In this document: piece by piece, positions 40,258 to 48,206 of the stretch
Layout of the letters: each line of letters begins with the position of its first letter
Numbering within the stretch: the stretch's first letter is position 1
DNA from: an uncultured Bacilli bacterium
Lineage (GTDB): Bacteria > Bacillota_I > Bacilli_A > RF39 > UBA660
Direction: 5' to 3'
Length of the DNA: 64,000 nucleotides
Assembly: GCA_934157235.1 (NCBI GenBank)
Contig: CAKPHH010000002.1
Location: forward strand, 248,001 to 312,000
The notes under the pieces: model-generated
Told to the model about the DNA's origin: nothing
Database searches by the model: none
The model's input: only the letters and a program-made list of their open reading frames with translations
Made by a program: the position numbers and the translations under genes

Positions 40258-41982
40258 ATGATGAACTTTTATAAATATGAAAAATTATATGAACTTTTTA
40301 TAAGTAATAATATAGTTACTACAGCAATTTTATTAGAAAATGGATATTCAAAATATGATATAGGTACTTTAGTTAAAAATAATGTTTTAAATAGAACTAC
40401 GAGAGGTATTTATAGTTTAGATTTAAGTGATAAAGATCTTTGTTTAGAGATGTTTTCTAAAAGACTTGATGTTGATAACTTAGATGGAGTATTAGAGTGT
40501 TATGAGGCACTAGAGAGTAAACATTCTGAAGAAGTTGATTGTGCATCATTATTAATTATATTAGCTTATTTATATGATTTACCAAAGGAATACAAAGAAA
40601 GAGCTATGAATACAGAAGTATCTACATTTGATAATGGTTATCCTATGAACTTAAGATTTAGAAGTAGTATTTATTCTTATGCGTTTGGAGATGCTTTATT
40701 CTTTGTTAATTCTTCATTACCTATAGGATATGAAAAAGACGTATTTACGAAGTTACTTAAGATTGCTAAAGTTAAGTTTTGGAGACAGGCAAGACAAGAA
40801 GAGGGATTAGTTGATTGGAAGAAATATGATGAGCTTTTTGGGTTATATCAAAAACTATCTTCAGAAAGACGTTTGGGGTGGAAAGAAAGAATTGCTTGGT
40901 CACTTGTACAAGATATAATGTCTGATGATGCTTTAGTAGAAAAAGCCGGTCCTTGTAAAAATAAAAGTCTTGAAGATTTAGTACAATTAAGAAGATATCG
41001 TATAGCTTTAGAAGTAAGTAGAAAAGATGATTTTTTATGTAAATTATTAAGAGAAGCAGTTAAGAAAAAAGCAATGCAAGAGATTACTTATGATGAAGTA
41101 GTAGAGTCTTTTAATTGTGATTCTAGTACTGAAATAATTAGAAAAGCAGAATTATACTTAGGAAAGATAGGATGTTCAAATTATGCTAGATATATTAGCT
41201 ATTTAATCAATTTAGGGGATGTAGAGAATGATAGCTTACATAAAATGGCCGCAGTTGATTTAGCGAAAATTTCTAGAGGAAAATTTGAGTTTGATGTTAC
41301 AGAATTTATACAAGACTTTTATATAGCGTTATTTAATGGAGAACTTACTCAAGCAGCAATTTGTTTTGGAATAGTTTCTAATTCAAAAAATTTCAATGGT
41401 CCGGATATTGATGTTACAGAGATGAGTAAGCAATTACAAAAAGCTAGGGCTAAAATCCAGAAAGAAAAGAAAGAAGCATATAAAGATAGTTGTATAGAAA
41501 ATTATGTAAATGAGGCTGTTTTAGATATTACAGAGTCTAAAGGATTAAGAGTAATTCATGATCTTAGTCAAGCTGATAAAAAGAGAATTAGAAAGAAAGT
41601 TTATGAGAAGAATCCTAGAATATTAACAGAATCTGTAGGAGATAGTTTAGTATTAAGATATAAGAATCCGGCAGGTATTTATATTGATTATTATAATTTT
41701 TATGAAGATGCTAGTAAGGCTTATCTTAATGGTGATTATGATGCGGCCATTGCGGCTTTAAATACTATTGTTATTAATAGTATTAATGTTTGGGATGTTA
41801 CATATCATAGATTAGGACTTGCTTATTTAGCTAGAGGAGCAAGTGAAGAAGACTTTAAAATGGCCTATGATTGTTTATGGGTTGCTAAAGAAAAAGGGGC
41901 AAAAGTAAAAGAACTTCCAGAAGTATGTGAGAAAACAACTTATAGAGGAGAAAGTTTACAATATGTAAAGAAGCAACAATAG
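40258..41982 (+). CDS. Large protein with AbiEi-like winged helix and helical-repeat body
   Basis: A 574-residue cytoplasmic protein starting at ATG 40258 after GGGTGGTAGG. The first ~55 residues (NNIVTTAILLENGYSKYDIG, VLNRTTRGIYSLD) match the winged-helix domain seen at the N-terminus of AbiEi-type antitoxins. The rest is long alpha-helical, TPR/SEL1-like near the end (DGDYDAAIAALNTIV, TYHRLGLAYLARGASEEDFK). Its body is paralogous to the next gene. AbiEi represses its own operon and counters the AbiEii toxin, but no nucleotidyltransferase toxin is next door. I cannot name the function; a DNA-binding sensor or regulator fits. Confidence 0.62.
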   Translation: MMNFYKYEKLYELFISNNIVTTAILLENGYSKYDIGTLVKNNVLNRTTRGIYSLDLSDKDLCLEMFSKRLDVDNLDGVLECYEALESKHSEEVDCASLLIILAYLYDLPKEYKERAMNTEVSTFDNGYPMNLRFRSSIYSYAFGDALFFVNSSLPIGYEKDVFTKLLKIAKVKFWRQARQEEGLVDWKKYDELFGLYQKLSSERRLGWKERIAWSLVQDIMSDDALVEKAGPCKNKSLEDLVQLRRYRIALEVSRKDDFLCKLLREAVKKKAMQEITYDEVVESFNCDSSTEIIRKAELYLGKIGCSNYARYISYLINLGDVENDSLHKMAAVDLAKISRGKFEFDVTEFIQDFYIALFNGELTQAAICFGIVSNSKNFNGPDIDVTEMSKQLQKARAKIQKEKKEAYKDSCIENYVNEAVLDITESKGLRVIHDLSQADKKRIRKKVYEKNPRILTESVGDSLVLRYKNPAGIYIDYYNFYEDASKAYLNGDYDAAIAALNTIVINSINVWDVTYHRLGLAYLARGASEEDFKMAYDCLWVAKEKGAKVKELPEVCEKTTYRGESLQYVKKQQ

Positions 41983-41993
41983 TTGCTTTTTTT
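41971..41993 (+). terminator. Terminator of the winged-helix gene, fused to the next promoter
   Basis: AAGCAAC, loop AATA, GTTGCTT, T-run; the TAG stop is in loop and arm. The right arm includes TTGCTT, the -35 of the next gene. Confidence 0.85.
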
Positions 41994-42011
41994 GAGTTCG
42001 ATGGTTATAAT
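41983..42011 (+). promoter_or_regulatory. Promoter of the second paralog
   Basis: TTGCTT (41983-41988) within the terminator arm, 17-nt spacer, TATAAT (42006-42011). Confidence 0.6.
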
Positions 42012-42037
42012 AGAAAATCACAAAAGAGGGGGACTTT

Positions 42038-43618
42038 ATGCCAGATGATTTAAAAAGAGAAAAATATTTAAAACTGTTTTTATCAGCCGTAGAAAAAGAA
42101 GAGTATGTTACAGCTTTAGAATATTTTAAAGTGTTAGATTTAGATAGTAGTCAAAGTAAAGATAATAACTTATATTTAATGTTACTTTCACAATGTATGG
42201 ATGTTGGTAGAAATTATAAAGATAGATTAGCTACAATGGGTTTTAGAGATGTTCATGATCCTGTAAATTCAAATGATAAAGAGAAAATGGCTAGAAAATT
42301 AGTATTTAGTCATAAATTTTCGCAAGCAAGAAGAATGTATGCTGGTATAGCTGTTAAATCATTAGAAGAAGAAGTTATTTTAGAATTACTAAGAAAAGCG
42401 GCTAGTAAATTACAAATTCAAAATAAAGAAGCTATAAGACTTATTAAAAGAGAAAAATACCAAGAACTTGTAGATATGTATAAAAGTATTTCAGGAATTA
42501 GACCTTTATGTCATTTTGAAAAAGTTGTTTTAATGATGAGTAAAGATTTAAATAAGATGATTTTGCAAGGAGAAGTACCTAAAGTTATATCAGGACCAAG
42601 TAGAAATGCAGAAGATTTAATTATTTTAAGAGATTATATGAGTGCTCTTAGAGAATTACCAATGCAAGGATATAATAATTTAATTTATTTATTACTTAAT
42701 AAACTTACTGTTGAAATAAGATCAAGAAGAGTTGAATTTTCAGATGTACTTGAAGTTATAAGTAAGAAAGATGCGAATGATATAAAGAGAACAATTGGAT
42801 CTTACTTAAAAAATATCGGATGTTTAGATTATGTAAGATTTATTAATGACTTAGTAAGTCTTAGTATATATAATGAAGATTATGATTATCAAGAAGTCCT
42901 TTTGAACTTAGGACAGATTAGAGATAGGGGAAAAGATAGTTATTTTGATGTGGATCTTTATTTAGCAAGATTTTATGAAGCTTTAGAAGAAGGAGAACTT
43001 GCGAAAGCTAAAATATATTTAGATATAGTTTCACAATCTAGGACTTTGTGTGATAGAGTAATTGATGTTTATTTTATGAGATTGAAATTATATGATGTAG
43101 CCTCTAAATTTAAAGAAGATAATCTTGATGAAAAATATGCTTTACTTAGTGATGTACTTAGTGATATAAATGAGACTAAAGGATTAAGAGTGTTAGAAGA
43201 ATTAAGTCCTAAAGAACAAGAAGAAGTTGTAAGAATAGTTTCTAAATTTCCTAATATTTTAGCTAGTTCAATTGATGGAAGATTAGTGTTAAGATATCAT
43301 AATACTTTTGAGCCTTGTCCAGAATTTTATTATTTAAAAAAAGATGGCAATGAAGCACTTTATGTGAAAGATTATGATAGAGTAATTGAATGTTATAATA
43401 CAATTTGTACAAAACTTATGAGTCCTTCTCCAGAAGTTTTTCAAAAAATTGGGACAGCTTATTTAGAAAGAGGTAGTTGTGAGGAGGATTACCGACGAGC
43501 AATAGATTATCTATGGGTTGCTGCAGAAAGAGGAAAACTTGTTGAAGATAAATTAGCTAAAGCGAGAGAAATGGTTTCTTATAAAGGAGAGAGAGTTTTT
43601 CAGTATACAAAAAAGTAA
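42038..43618 (+). CDS. Large helical-repeat protein, paralog of the preceding gene without the winged helix
   Basis: A 526-residue cytoplasmic, all-helical protein. Its C-terminal 150 residues align clearly with the previous protein: ETKGLRVLEELS vs ESKGLRVIHDLS, DGRLVLRYHNT vs GDSLVLRYKNP, LWVAAERGK vs LWVAKEKGA, ATAYLERG-type TPR segments and YKGERVFQYTKK vs YRGESLQYVKKQ. The middle also aligns (GSYLKNIGCLDYVRFINDL vs ELYLGKIGCSNYARYISYL). The AbiEi-like N-terminal ~60 residues are missing. It may be a partner or diverged duplicate. GGGGG lies 8 nt before the ATG. No known family recognised. Confidence 0.65.
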   Translation: MPDDLKREKYLKLFLSAVEKEEYVTALEYFKVLDLDSSQSKDNNLYLMLLSQCMDVGRNYKDRLATMGFRDVHDPVNSNDKEKMARKLVFSHKFSQARRMYAGIAVKSLEEEVILELLRKAASKLQIQNKEAIRLIKREKYQELVDMYKSISGIRPLCHFEKVVLMMSKDLNKMILQGEVPKVISGPSRNAEDLIILRDYMSALRELPMQGYNNLIYLLLNKLTVEIRSRRVEFSDVLEVISKKDANDIKRTIGSYLKNIGCLDYVRFINDLVSLSIYNEDYDYQEVLLNLGQIRDRGKDSYFDVDLYLARFYEALEEGELAKAKIYLDIVSQSRTLCDRVIDVYFMRLKLYDVASKFKEDNLDEKYALLSDVLSDINETKGLRVLEELSPKEQEEVVRIVSKFPNILASSIDGRLVLRYHNTFEPCPEFYYLKKDGNEALYVKDYDRVIECYNTICTKLMSPSPEVFQKIGTAYLERGSCEEDYRRAIDYLWVAAERGKLVEDKLAKAREMVSYKGERVFQYTKK

Positions 43619-43639
43619 ACTAGAGAGTTTATTTTTTTT
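43616..43639 (+). terminator. Terminator of the second paralog
   Basis: TAAACT, loop AGAG, AGTTTA, T-run; the TAA stop forms the start of the left arm. Confidence 0.85.
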
Positions 43640-43698
43640 GATTTATTGCATTTTTTCAGTTATTAAGTTATTATATTTTAGGAATGGAAGTGATACTT

Positions 43699-45114
43699 AT
43701 GCATTTACCAAATTATAAAGATGCTAGACGTAGAGAAGATAAAAGTTATAAAAGAGTAGAATTTAACTTTGATAATAAAATTAAAGATAAATATAAGGGA
43801 AAGACATTTTATTTGAAGACTTATGGATGTCAAATGAATGAACATGATAGTGAAAATATCGAGGCATTACTTACAGGACTTGGCTTTAGTAAAGTTGATG
43901 ATTATGAGAAGGCTGATTTAGTACTTTTAAATACATGTTCTATTAGAGAAAATGCTCATAATAAAGCTTTTGGGATGTTAGGTAGATTAAAACATTTAAA
44001 GGCACAGAAAAAGGATTTAATAGTGGGACTTTGCGGATGTATGGCACAAGAGGCTAGTGTGGTTGAAGAGATTATTAATAAGTATAAATGGGTTAATTTT
44101 GTATTTGGTACACATAATATGTATCAGTTACCTAATATTATAGATAAAGCAATAGCTTTAAATAAGCAACAAATAGAAGTATTCTCTAAAGAAGGAGATT
44201 TAGTAGAAGGATTGCCAGTAATTAGAACAAATAATTATAAGGCTTATGTTAATATTATTTATGGCTGTAACAAGTTTTGTACTTATTGTATAGTTCCTTA
44301 TACTAGAGGAAGAGAAAGAAGTAGGGCTAAAGAAGATATATTAAGTGAAGTAGATGAACTTATTAAAGATGGGTATAAAGAGATTACTTTACTTGGACAA
44401 AATGTTAATGCTTATGGAAAAGATTTATATGAAGATTATACTTTAGGTAATTTACTTGAAGATATAGCGAAGAAGGATATACCTCGAGTTAGATTTATGA
44501 CTTCACATCCATGGGATTTTACAGATAGTATGGTAGAAGTTATTGGTAGGTATGATAATATTATGCCTAGTGTACATTTACCTGTACAATCTGGTTCTAG
44601 TAAGATCTTAAAATTAATGGGTAGACGTTATACAAGAGAAAGTTACTTGGAGTTATTTAAGAAGATTAAAGATACAGTACCAAACGTTGCAATATCAACA
44701 GATATAATTGTAGGTTTTCCAGGAGAGAGCGAAGAAGACTTTTTAGAGACTTTATCTTTAGCTGAAGAGTGTAAATATGATAATGCCTTTACATTTATCT
44801 TTTCTAAAAGAGAAGGAACTCCAGCTTGTTTATTAAAAGATGAAGTAAGTGAAGAAGAGAAGGAAGAGAGACTACAAAGATTAAATAAAGTAGTTAATAA
44901 GTATTTCTTAGAGAATAATAAGAAATTATTAGAAAGAGTTGTACCAGTACTTGTTGAAGGAAACTCTGAGAAGAAGGATATGTATTATGGATATACTGAT
45001 ACAAATAAATTAATTAATTTTACGGCGGATAGAGAAGTTGAAGTTGGAGAAATTGTTAATGTAAAAGTTACGCAAGCTAAGACTTGGAGTTTAGATGGTG
45101 AATTAGTTGAATAA
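43699..45114 (+). CDS. miaB: tRNA-2-methylthio-N6-isopentenyladenosine37 synthase MiaB
   Basis: A 471-residue radical SAM methylthiotransferase. The N-terminal UPF0004 domain has TYGCQMNEHDSE, NTCSIRENAHNKA and GLCGCMAQE (auxiliary cluster Cys). The radical SAM CxxxCxxC is in YGCNKFCTYCIVPYTRGRERSR, and a C-terminal TRAM domain ends VTQAKTWSLDGELVE. It modifies A37 of UNN-reading tRNAs. The ATG at 43684 precedes the GGAAGTGAT ribosome site, so the start is 43699. As in B. subtilis, it is followed by ymcA and cotE. Confidence 0.96.
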   Translation: MHLPNYKDARRREDKSYKRVEFNFDNKIKDKYKGKTFYLKTYGCQMNEHDSENIEALLTGLGFSKVDDYEKADLVLLNTCSIRENAHNKAFGMLGRLKHLKAQKKDLIVGLCGCMAQEASVVEEIINKYKWVNFVFGTHNMYQLPNIIDKAIALNKQQIEVFSKEGDLVEGLPVIRTNNYKAYVNIIYGCNKFCTYCIVPYTRGRERSRAKEDILSEVDELIKDGYKEITLLGQNVNAYGKDLYEDYTLGNLLEDIAKKDIPRVRFMTSHPWDFTDSMVEVIGRYDNIMPSVHLPVQSGSSKILKLMGRRYTRESYLELFKKIKDTVPNVAISTDIIVGFPGESEEDFLETLSLAEECKYDNAFTFIFSKREGTPACLLKDEVSEEEKEERLQRLNKVVNKYFLENNKKLLERVVPVLVEGNSEKKDMYYGYTDTNKLINFTADREVEVGEIVNVKVTQAKTWSLDGELVE

Positions 45115-45421
45115 GGCATTAGAAGAAGTTATTAATACTATTATTAATAGTGATGATTATAAGAGTTGCGTTCAGTTAAAAGAAAAGATGAGTACTAATA
45201 AAGAGATATGTGAATTGGTAGAGAAAATAAAAACACTTCAGAAGAAGTATGTTAGAGAAAACGATGAAGAAGTACTTGAAGAGTTAAAGTCACTTGAAGG
45301 AAGACTTAATGAAATACCAATATATGTTATTTATATACAACATCTAGAAAAAGTTAATAAAATGATTAATTACGTAAAAGATGAACTTAATGAGTACTTT
45401 TATAAAGTTTTAAATGATTAA
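45107..45421 (+). CDS. ymcA: YlbF/YmcA family protein (RicA)
   Basis: A 104-residue helical protein: INSDDYKSCVQLKEKMSTN, IKTLQKKYVRE, LNEIPIYVIYIQHLEKVN. It fits the Com_YlbF family. Its position directly after miaB and before cotE is the same as ymcA in B. subtilis, where YmcA-YlbF-YaaT form an RNase Y-interacting complex needed for sporulation, competence and biofilm. The start is TTG 45107 overlapping the miaB end by 8 nt, with GGTGA placed 5 nt upstream. Stop runs into a terminator. Confidence 0.85.
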   Translation: MNKALEEVINTIINSDDYKSCVQLKEKMSTNKEICELVEKIKTLQKKYVRENDEEVLEELKSLEGRLNEIPIYVIYIQHLEKVNKMINYVKDELNEYFYKVLND

Positions 45422-45456
45422 AAAAATTACATTCTAATTTGGAATGTAATTTTTTA
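45421..45456. terminator. Bidirectional terminator between ymcA and the convergent gene
   Basis: AAAAATTACATTC paired with GAATGTAATTTTT, with T-runs on both strands. It overlaps the end of the minus-strand gene. Confidence 0.92.
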
Positions 45457-46066
45457 GTTCTGTTAGAATTACTTGAACGGATTTTTCAATAAATTCATTT
45501 ATACCAGTTAAGTCAAAAATATAATTTTTTTCTTGTTTAGAGTTTTCAATAATTATACCCATTTTATCAATTAAGATATTCAGTTTGTTTAGATGAATTT
45601 CATCTAAACAAGAATGGGGTTTTGAGAATTCTTCATAAAATAGGGATAAATCTAAGTTGTATTCATCGATTAGTTGAATATTTATATTAGTGTAGTCTTG
45701 GTAAATCATAGATGTTATTTCTTGTTCAGTAGCTTTTATGATAGTTCCATCTAATAGTTTTACAGAATTACGATAAGTTAGACTATTGATAAATTCATTG
45801 AACCAAATCTTATCAGTATATAAGTGGATATAATAACCTAGTTCAAAATCATTCTTATAAAAATACTTGTATTTTTCTGTAAACTTATCCATATTTGGAA
45901 CATCTTCTCTAGTATCAAAGAGAAAATGCGATAGTTTTTTTGTTCTACTTATTTGTTTGGCTAGATCAGGTGCGATGGCGCCTAAATAATAATCATATGA
46001 GTTTTTTACATTTAAACGTTTTTTTAATTTCTTAGCGATTGCTAGATGGATTACTGATGATGCCAT
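45434..46066 (-). CDS. Zinc-dependent phospholipase C-like hydrolase
   Basis: A 210-residue protein: MASSVIHLAIAKKL, YDYYLGAIAPDLAKQI, LSHFLFDTRED, YYIHLYTDKIWFNEFI. The spaced His/Asp residues (SVIH, APD, SHF, GYYIHLxTDxxW) follow the S1/P1 nuclease-phospholipase C zinc-binding scheme seen in small cytoplasmic Firmicute proteins annotated as PF00882-like. No signal peptide is visible, so a secreted lipase role is unlikely. The substrate is unknown. GGAGG precedes the ATG at 46066. Confidence 0.65.
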   Translation of the reverse strand: MASSVIHLAIAKKLKKRLNVKNSYDYYLGAIAPDLAKQISRTKKLSHFLFDTREDVPNMDKFTEKYKYFYKNDFELGYYIHLYTDKIWFNEFINSLTYRNSVKLLDGTIIKATEQEITSMIYQDYTNINIQLIDEYNLDLSLFYEEFSKPHSCLDEIHLNKLNILIDKMGIIIENSKQEKNYIFDLTGINEFIEKSVQVILTELKNYIPN

Positions 46067-46103
46067 ATTTATTACCTCCTATAAAATTTTAACACATTTT
46101 TGG

Positions 46104-46131
46104 TAATATTTGATATGTTTTGCATAAATTA
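46104..46131 (+). promoter_or_regulatory. Sigma-E-type promoter of cotE
   Basis: TAATATT at 46104-46110 matches the sigma-E -35 pattern (kmATAyt). Fourteen nt after its ATA comes CATAAATTA, one mismatch from the sigma-E -10 (CATACAnT) and also fitting CATAnnnTA. B. subtilis cotE is read from sigma-E and sigma-K promoters. Confidence 0.6.
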
Positions 46132-46148
46132 AATTAGGAGGTTTACGT

Positions 46149-46694
46149 ATGGCTAATTATAGAGAAATTGTTACTAAGGCAGTGATAGCTAAAGGTAAGA
46201 AACTTTTTACAACGAATAATACAGTTAAAGTGGATAAAAATCCATCAACTATTTTAGGTTGTTGGGTTATTAATCATAATTTTAATGGTGTAAAGAGTGG
46301 AGATAATATTAGTATTAATGGTAGTTATGATGTAAATATTTGGTATTCATATGATAATGATACAAAAACAGAAGTAATTAAAGAGACTAATAATTATAAT
46401 GAGGTTGTACATTTAAGAGAAAGAGATGAAGAAACATCTGGAGAAGAGATTATAGTTAGAAGTTTAAAACAACCTAGTTGTGTTAAAGTTGATATAGATG
46501 GTAATAATATTAATTATACAATAGAGAAAGAATTAGGAATTGAATTAGTAGGAGATATAAAAGTAAAGATAGAGACAAATAATGAAGAAGATCCTTGGGA
46601 TGAAATAGTAGAAGAAAGTAAAGTAGAAGAGGAAGAAAAGAAAATAGATGAAGAAGTTAATGAAGATTTTATAAAAGAGGAAGAAAATATATAA
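46149..46694 (+). CDS. cotE: Outer spore coat morphogenetic protein CotE
   Basis: A 181-residue protein that agrees with CotE along its length: MANYREIVTKAVIAKGKK, PSTILGCWVINHNFNG, SYDVNIWYSYDNDTKTEV, LKQPSCVKVDIDGN, then a long acidic C-terminal tail (EEDPWDEIVEESKVEEE). CotE organises the outer coat around the developing spore and recruits many coat proteins. Its location two genes after miaB matches B. subtilis. A sigma-E-like promoter lies 18 nt upstream and AGGAGG precedes the ATG. This is the strongest evidence that the organism sporulates or did so recently. Confidence 0.95.
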   Translation: MANYREIVTKAVIAKGKKLFTTNNTVKVDKNPSTILGCWVINHNFNGVKSGDNISINGSYDVNIWYSYDNDTKTEVIKETNNYNEVVHLRERDEETSGEEIIVRSLKQPSCVKVDIDGNNINYTIEKELGIELVGDIKVKIETNNEEDPWDEIVEESKVEEEEKKIDEEVNEDFIKEEENI

Positions 46695-46696
46695 AG

Positions 46697-46720
46697 AAAC
46701 ACTCGGGCAGGGTGTTTTTT
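46697..46720 (+). terminator. Terminator of cotE
   Basis: AAACACT with GGTGTTT around CGGGCA, then T-run. Confidence 0.85.
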
Positions 46721-46795
46721 TATGAGGGTTTTATGAGTTTTTGTCGAGATTTAGGTACTACAGATGATTCATATATCGCTTAATAAAGTTAGTGT

Positions 46796-46835
46796 AAATC
46801 TATATATCTTAGGGTATAAGTGTATAGATTTTTCT
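46796..46835 (+). other. Long hairpin with T-run between cotE and rpsP
   Basis: AAATCTATA pairs with TATAGATTT, and inside TCTTA pairs with TATAAG around GGG, followed by TTTTTC. No coding sequence ends here: cotE already has a terminator 76 nt earlier. It may be a second terminator, or the end of a short RNA from 46722-46795. Confidence 0.6.
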
Positions 46836-46853
46836 TCTGTTATCAAATTATGG

Positions 46854-46882
46854 TTGACAAGTTATTTTCATTATTATATAAT
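46854..46882 (+). promoter_or_regulatory. Consensus sigma-A promoter of rpsP-khpA
   Basis: TTGACA, 17-nt spacer, TATAAT, a perfect vegetative promoter 32 nt before rpsP. Confidence 0.92.
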
Positions 46883-46913
46883 AAATGCAGTTTATTAGAA
46901 ATGGAGGGAAATT

Positions 46914-47189
46914 ATGGCAGTAAAAATTAGATTAACAAGAATGGGTGCTAAAAAGAAACCTACTTATAGAATTGTTGCGACTGACTCTAGACGTCCAAGA
47001 GATGGACAATATCTTGAACTAATTGGTATTTATCAACCTGTTGGTGAATGCGAAGTTAGAATAAATGAAGAGTTAGCTATGAAATGGTTAAATAATGGAG
47101 CTATTCCTACTGATACAGTTAAGAACTTATTTAGTAAAGCTGGTATTATGAAGAAATATGCTGATTCTAAAGTAAAGAAGGATAAGTAA
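46914..47189 (+). CDS. rpsP: 30S ribosomal protein S16
   Basis: A 91-residue protein with the S16 pattern: MAVKIRLTRMGAKKKPTYRI, DSRRPRDGQYLELIGIYQPV, WLNNGAIPTDTVKNLF. It is needed for 30S assembly. Driven by a perfect sigma-A promoter and followed 1 nt later by khpA, as in many Firmicutes. ffh, rimM and trmD, the usual neighbours, are absent here. Confidence 0.98.
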   Translation: MAVKIRLTRMGAKKKPTYRIVATDSRRPRDGQYLELIGIYQPVGECEVRINEELAMKWLNNGAIPTDTVKNLFSKAGIMKKYADSKVKKDK

Positions 47190-47190
47190 T

Positions 47191-47439
47191 ATGGATTTAG
47201 TAACATTAACAGAAGAAATAGTTAAATCTTTAGTTCAGGATACTGATGCAGTTAGCGTTAAGGAGTTTCCTACTGAAGAAGATAACGTGATACTTATTCA
47301 AGTTATGGTAGCAGAAGATGATATGGGAAGAGTAATTGGTAAGAGTGGTAGAACTGCTAATGCCATTAGAACATTGATTCAAGCTAGTAGTAGCTTAAAA
47401 GATAATAAGTATGTTAAAATAGATATAGATAAATTTTAG
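47191..47439 (+). CDS. khpA: KH-domain RNA-binding protein KhpA
   Basis: An 82-residue single KH domain with the GRVIGKSGRTANAIRTL loop (GxxG). It forms a complex with KhpB/Jag in Firmicutes and binds many small RNAs, affecting cell division and elongation. Begins 1 nt after rpsP. Stop codon overlaps the terminator's left arm. Confidence 0.95.
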   Translation: MDLVTLTEEIVKSLVQDTDAVSVKEFPTEEDNVILIQVMVAEDDMGRVIGKSGRTANAIRTLIQASSSLKDNKYVKIDIDKF

Positions 47440-47462
47440 GAAGTCTTTTGACTTCCTTTTTT
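47438..47462 (+). terminator. Terminator of rpsP-khpA
   Basis: AGGAAGTC, loop TTTT, GACTTCCT, T-run; overlaps the stop codon. Confidence 0.93.
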
Positions 47463-47498
47463 CTTTATGATGTTATATAATGATATTGAGGTAATGTT

Positions 47499-48206
47499 AT
47501 GAAAGATGAATTAATTATTCCTAATCATGTTGGAATAATAATGGATGGAAATGGTAGATGGGCACAGAAACGTGGACTTGCGAGAAGTATGGGACATAAA
47601 GCAGGTGCTGATAATCTATTAAGTTTATGTAAATATATATCTAAAATAGGAGTTAAATACTTATCACTTTATGCTTTCTCAACAGAAAATTTTAAAAGAG
47701 AAGTAGGAGAAGTTAATTATTTAATGAATCTATTTATAGAAATGTTTAATTCTAAACTTAAAGAACTTTCTGATAATAATGTTAAAGTTGTTTTTTCAGG
47801 AAGAAGAGATCCTTTACCAGACAAAGTATTAAAAGCAATGGATGATGTTGTTAGTTATTCAAAGAATAATACAGGATTAGTTTTAAATATATGTATTAAC
47901 TATGGTGGAAGAGCAGAAATAGTTGATATGACTAAGAAAATATGTGAATTATATAAAGATAATAAAATTAAATTAGAAGATATAGATTATGATTTAGTTA
48001 GTAAAAATTTATATAATGAATTACCAGATGTAGATTTAGTTATTAGAACATCTGGAGAATTAAGAATTAGTAATTTTATGTTATATCAAGCTAGTTATGC
48101 AGAGTATTATTTTCCGGAGACATTGTTTCCAGATTTTAATGAAAAAGAATTTGATAAAGCAATATTAGAATTTAATAAAAGAAATAGGAGATTTGGTGGT
48201 CAATAA
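47499..48206 (+). CDS. uppS: Undecaprenyl pyrophosphate synthase
   Basis: A 235-residue cis-prenyltransferase making the C55 carrier for wall synthesis. The active site is HVGIIMDGNGRWAQKR (Asp16), with YLSLYAFSTENFKR and the C-terminal DLVIRTSGELRISNFMLYQ. Overlaps cdsA by 1 nt, as in the common uppS-cdsA unit. A TATAAT at 47476-47481 is the likely promoter. Confidence 0.97.
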   Translation: MKDELIIPNHVGIIMDGNGRWAQKRGLARSMGHKAGADNLLSLCKYISKIGVKYLSLYAFSTENFKREVGEVNYLMNLFIEMFNSKLKELSDNNVKVVFSGRRDPLPDKVLKAMDDVVSYSKNNTGLVLNICINYGGRAEIVDMTKKICELYKDNKIKLEDIDYDLVSKNLYNELPDVDLVIRTSGELRISNFMLYQASYAEYYFPETLFPDFNEKEFDKAILEFNKRNRRFGGQ

